Part shown: piece by piece, positions 4,858 through 5,557 of the stretch
Layout of the letters: each line of letters starts with the position of its first letter
Numbering within the stretch: the first letter of the stretch is position 1
Source: Rhodospirillaceae bacterium
GTDB taxonomy: Bacteria > Pseudomonadota > Alphaproteobacteria > DSM-16000 > Inquilinaceae
Length of the DNA: 5,557 bases
Reading direction: 5' to 3'
NCBI GenBank assembly: GCA_020425485.1
Contig: JAGQRL010000227.1
Location: 1-5,557 of the forward strand
The notes under the pieces: model-generated
Database searches by the model: none
Told to the model about the DNA's origin: nothing
Seen by the model: only the letters and a program-made list of their open reading frames with translations
Position numbers and translations under genes: made by a program

Positions 4858-5557
4858 GTGAGCCTCGAAGACAGCTTTCACCGCGTGCTGCGCCGGCATG
4901 CCGAACTGCGCGACACCCTGGCCTCGGGAACCCTGGAGCCCGAGCGGATGGCCGCGCTGTCCAAGGAATATGCCGAGCTGGAGCCGGTGGCCGTCAAGCT
5001 GGCGGAGGTGGAGAGCCTGCGCCGCGAGGTCGCCGATCTTGAGGCCCTGGCCGAGGACGCCGACGGCGACCCGGAAATGCGCACCCTGGCGCACGAGGAA
5101 ATCCACGAACTCGGTCAGCGCCTGGAGGCCTGCGAGCACGAGGTGCAGGTTCTGCTGCTGCCGCGCGACGAGGCCGATGCGCGCAACGCCATCCTGGAAG
5201 TCCGCGCCGGCACTGGCGGCGAGGAAGCGGCCCTGTTCGCCGCCGACCTGCTGGCCATGTATCAGAAATATGCGGGCCTGCGCGGCTGGCGCTTCGAGCT
5301 TTTGGGCGCCAGCGAAACCGGCATCGGCGGCATCCGCGAAGCCACGGCGGAGGTGTCCGGCCGCAACGTGTTCGAGCGGCTGAAGTTCGAAAGCGGCGTC
5401 CACCGCGTGCAGCGGGTGCCGGAAACCGAAGCCCAGGGCCGCATCCACACCTCGGCGGCCACCGTGGCGGTGCTGCCGGAAGCCGAAGAGGTGGATGTGC
5501 AGATCGACGACAAGGATCTGCGCGTCGATGTGTTCCGCGCCTCGGGCGCCGGCGGCC
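4858..5557 (+). CDS. prfA: Peptide chain release factor 1 (partial, cut by the window end)
   Basis: RF1 reads stop codons UAA and UAG in the ribosomal A site and triggers release of the finished peptide. The window holds 233 codons of about 355-360. The first part (about 1-110) is the charged, helical N-terminal domain. Then comes EVRAGTGGEEAALF at 114-127, and HRVQRVPETEAQGRIHTSAA around 182-201, which holds the PxT codon-recognition motif of RF1 (Pro188-Glu189-Thr190); RF2 would have SPF there. The window ends in SGAGG plus the first base of the next codon, so the catalytic GGQ is cut after its two glycines. The start is GTG; MSLEDSFHRVLRRH is a normal RF1 beginning, and an in-frame GTG at 4780 would add 26 unlikely residues. 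There is no clear Shine-Dalgarno site. prmC, which methylates the GGQ glutamine, often follows prfA and would lie outside the window. Confidence 0.96.
   Translation, partial: MSLEDSFHRVLRRHAELRDTLASGTLEPERMAALSKEYAELEPVAVKLAEVESLRREVADLEALAEDADGDPEMRTLAHEEIHELGQRLEACEHEVQVLLLPRDEADARNAILEVRAGTGGEEAALFAADLLAMYQKYAGLRGWRFELLGASETGIGGIREATAEVSGRNVFERLKFESGVHRVQRVPETEAQGRIHTSAATVAVLPEAEEVDVQIDDKDLRVDVFRASGAGG

Noticed and set aside
3977..4861. Plus-strand open frame of 294 codons overlapping the esterase and the gap before prfA
   Set aside because: It is out of frame with the esterase, whose catalytic triad is intact, and its product is Arg/Gly/Ala rich with no recognisable fold.
4774..5448. Minus-strand open frame of 224 codons opposite prfA
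   Set aside because: The + strand encodes a clear RF1 with its motifs; the antisense product is a compositional shadow.

Overview
The window looks like ordinary chromosomal DNA from a high-GC (about two thirds G+C or more, judged by eye) Alphaproteobacterium. Supporting signs are the protein styles (a Bcp with no second Cys, a FolB with an alphaproteobacterial look, an RF1 with intact motifs), frequent GTG starts, a Caulobacter-like promoter ahead of prfA, and strong scarcity of GANTC sites. No genus can be named from this. All supported genes are on the + strand. I see no mobile element, CRISPR array, tRNA or rRNA.

Layout. Bases 1-66 hold at most the last ten codons of an upstream gene and the ribosome binding site of bcp. 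From 67 to 3533 five genes are packed with gaps of only 2 to 7 bases and very probably form one transcription unit: bcp (peroxiredoxin), a secreted protein of unknown function, a family 2 glycosyltransferase, a pteridine reductase-like SDR (FolM/PTR1 type) and folB (dihydroneopterin aldolase). A 102-base gap follows, then an esterase of the alpha/beta hydrolase fold (3636-4646) with its own strong ribosome binding site. A 211-base gap holds possible hairpins, a candidate sigma-70 promoter and a structured leader. Last comes prfA (peptide chain release factor 1) from 4858, cut by the window edge exactly at its catalytic GGQ motif.

How the genes fit together. The clearest functional pair is the FolM/PTR1-like reductase with FolB: both act on reduced pterins, so this pair supplies either tetrahydrofolate precursors or a tetrahydropterin cofactor. 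Bcp detoxifies peroxides. The secreted protein and the glycosyltransferase have no demonstrable link to pterins, and their place in the operon is the main open question. prfA is a housekeeping translation gene with its own likely promoter.

I did not find a convincing new biological system. The points most worth a second look are the pterin gene pair, the secreted unknown protein, the single-cysteine Bcp and the prfA leader.
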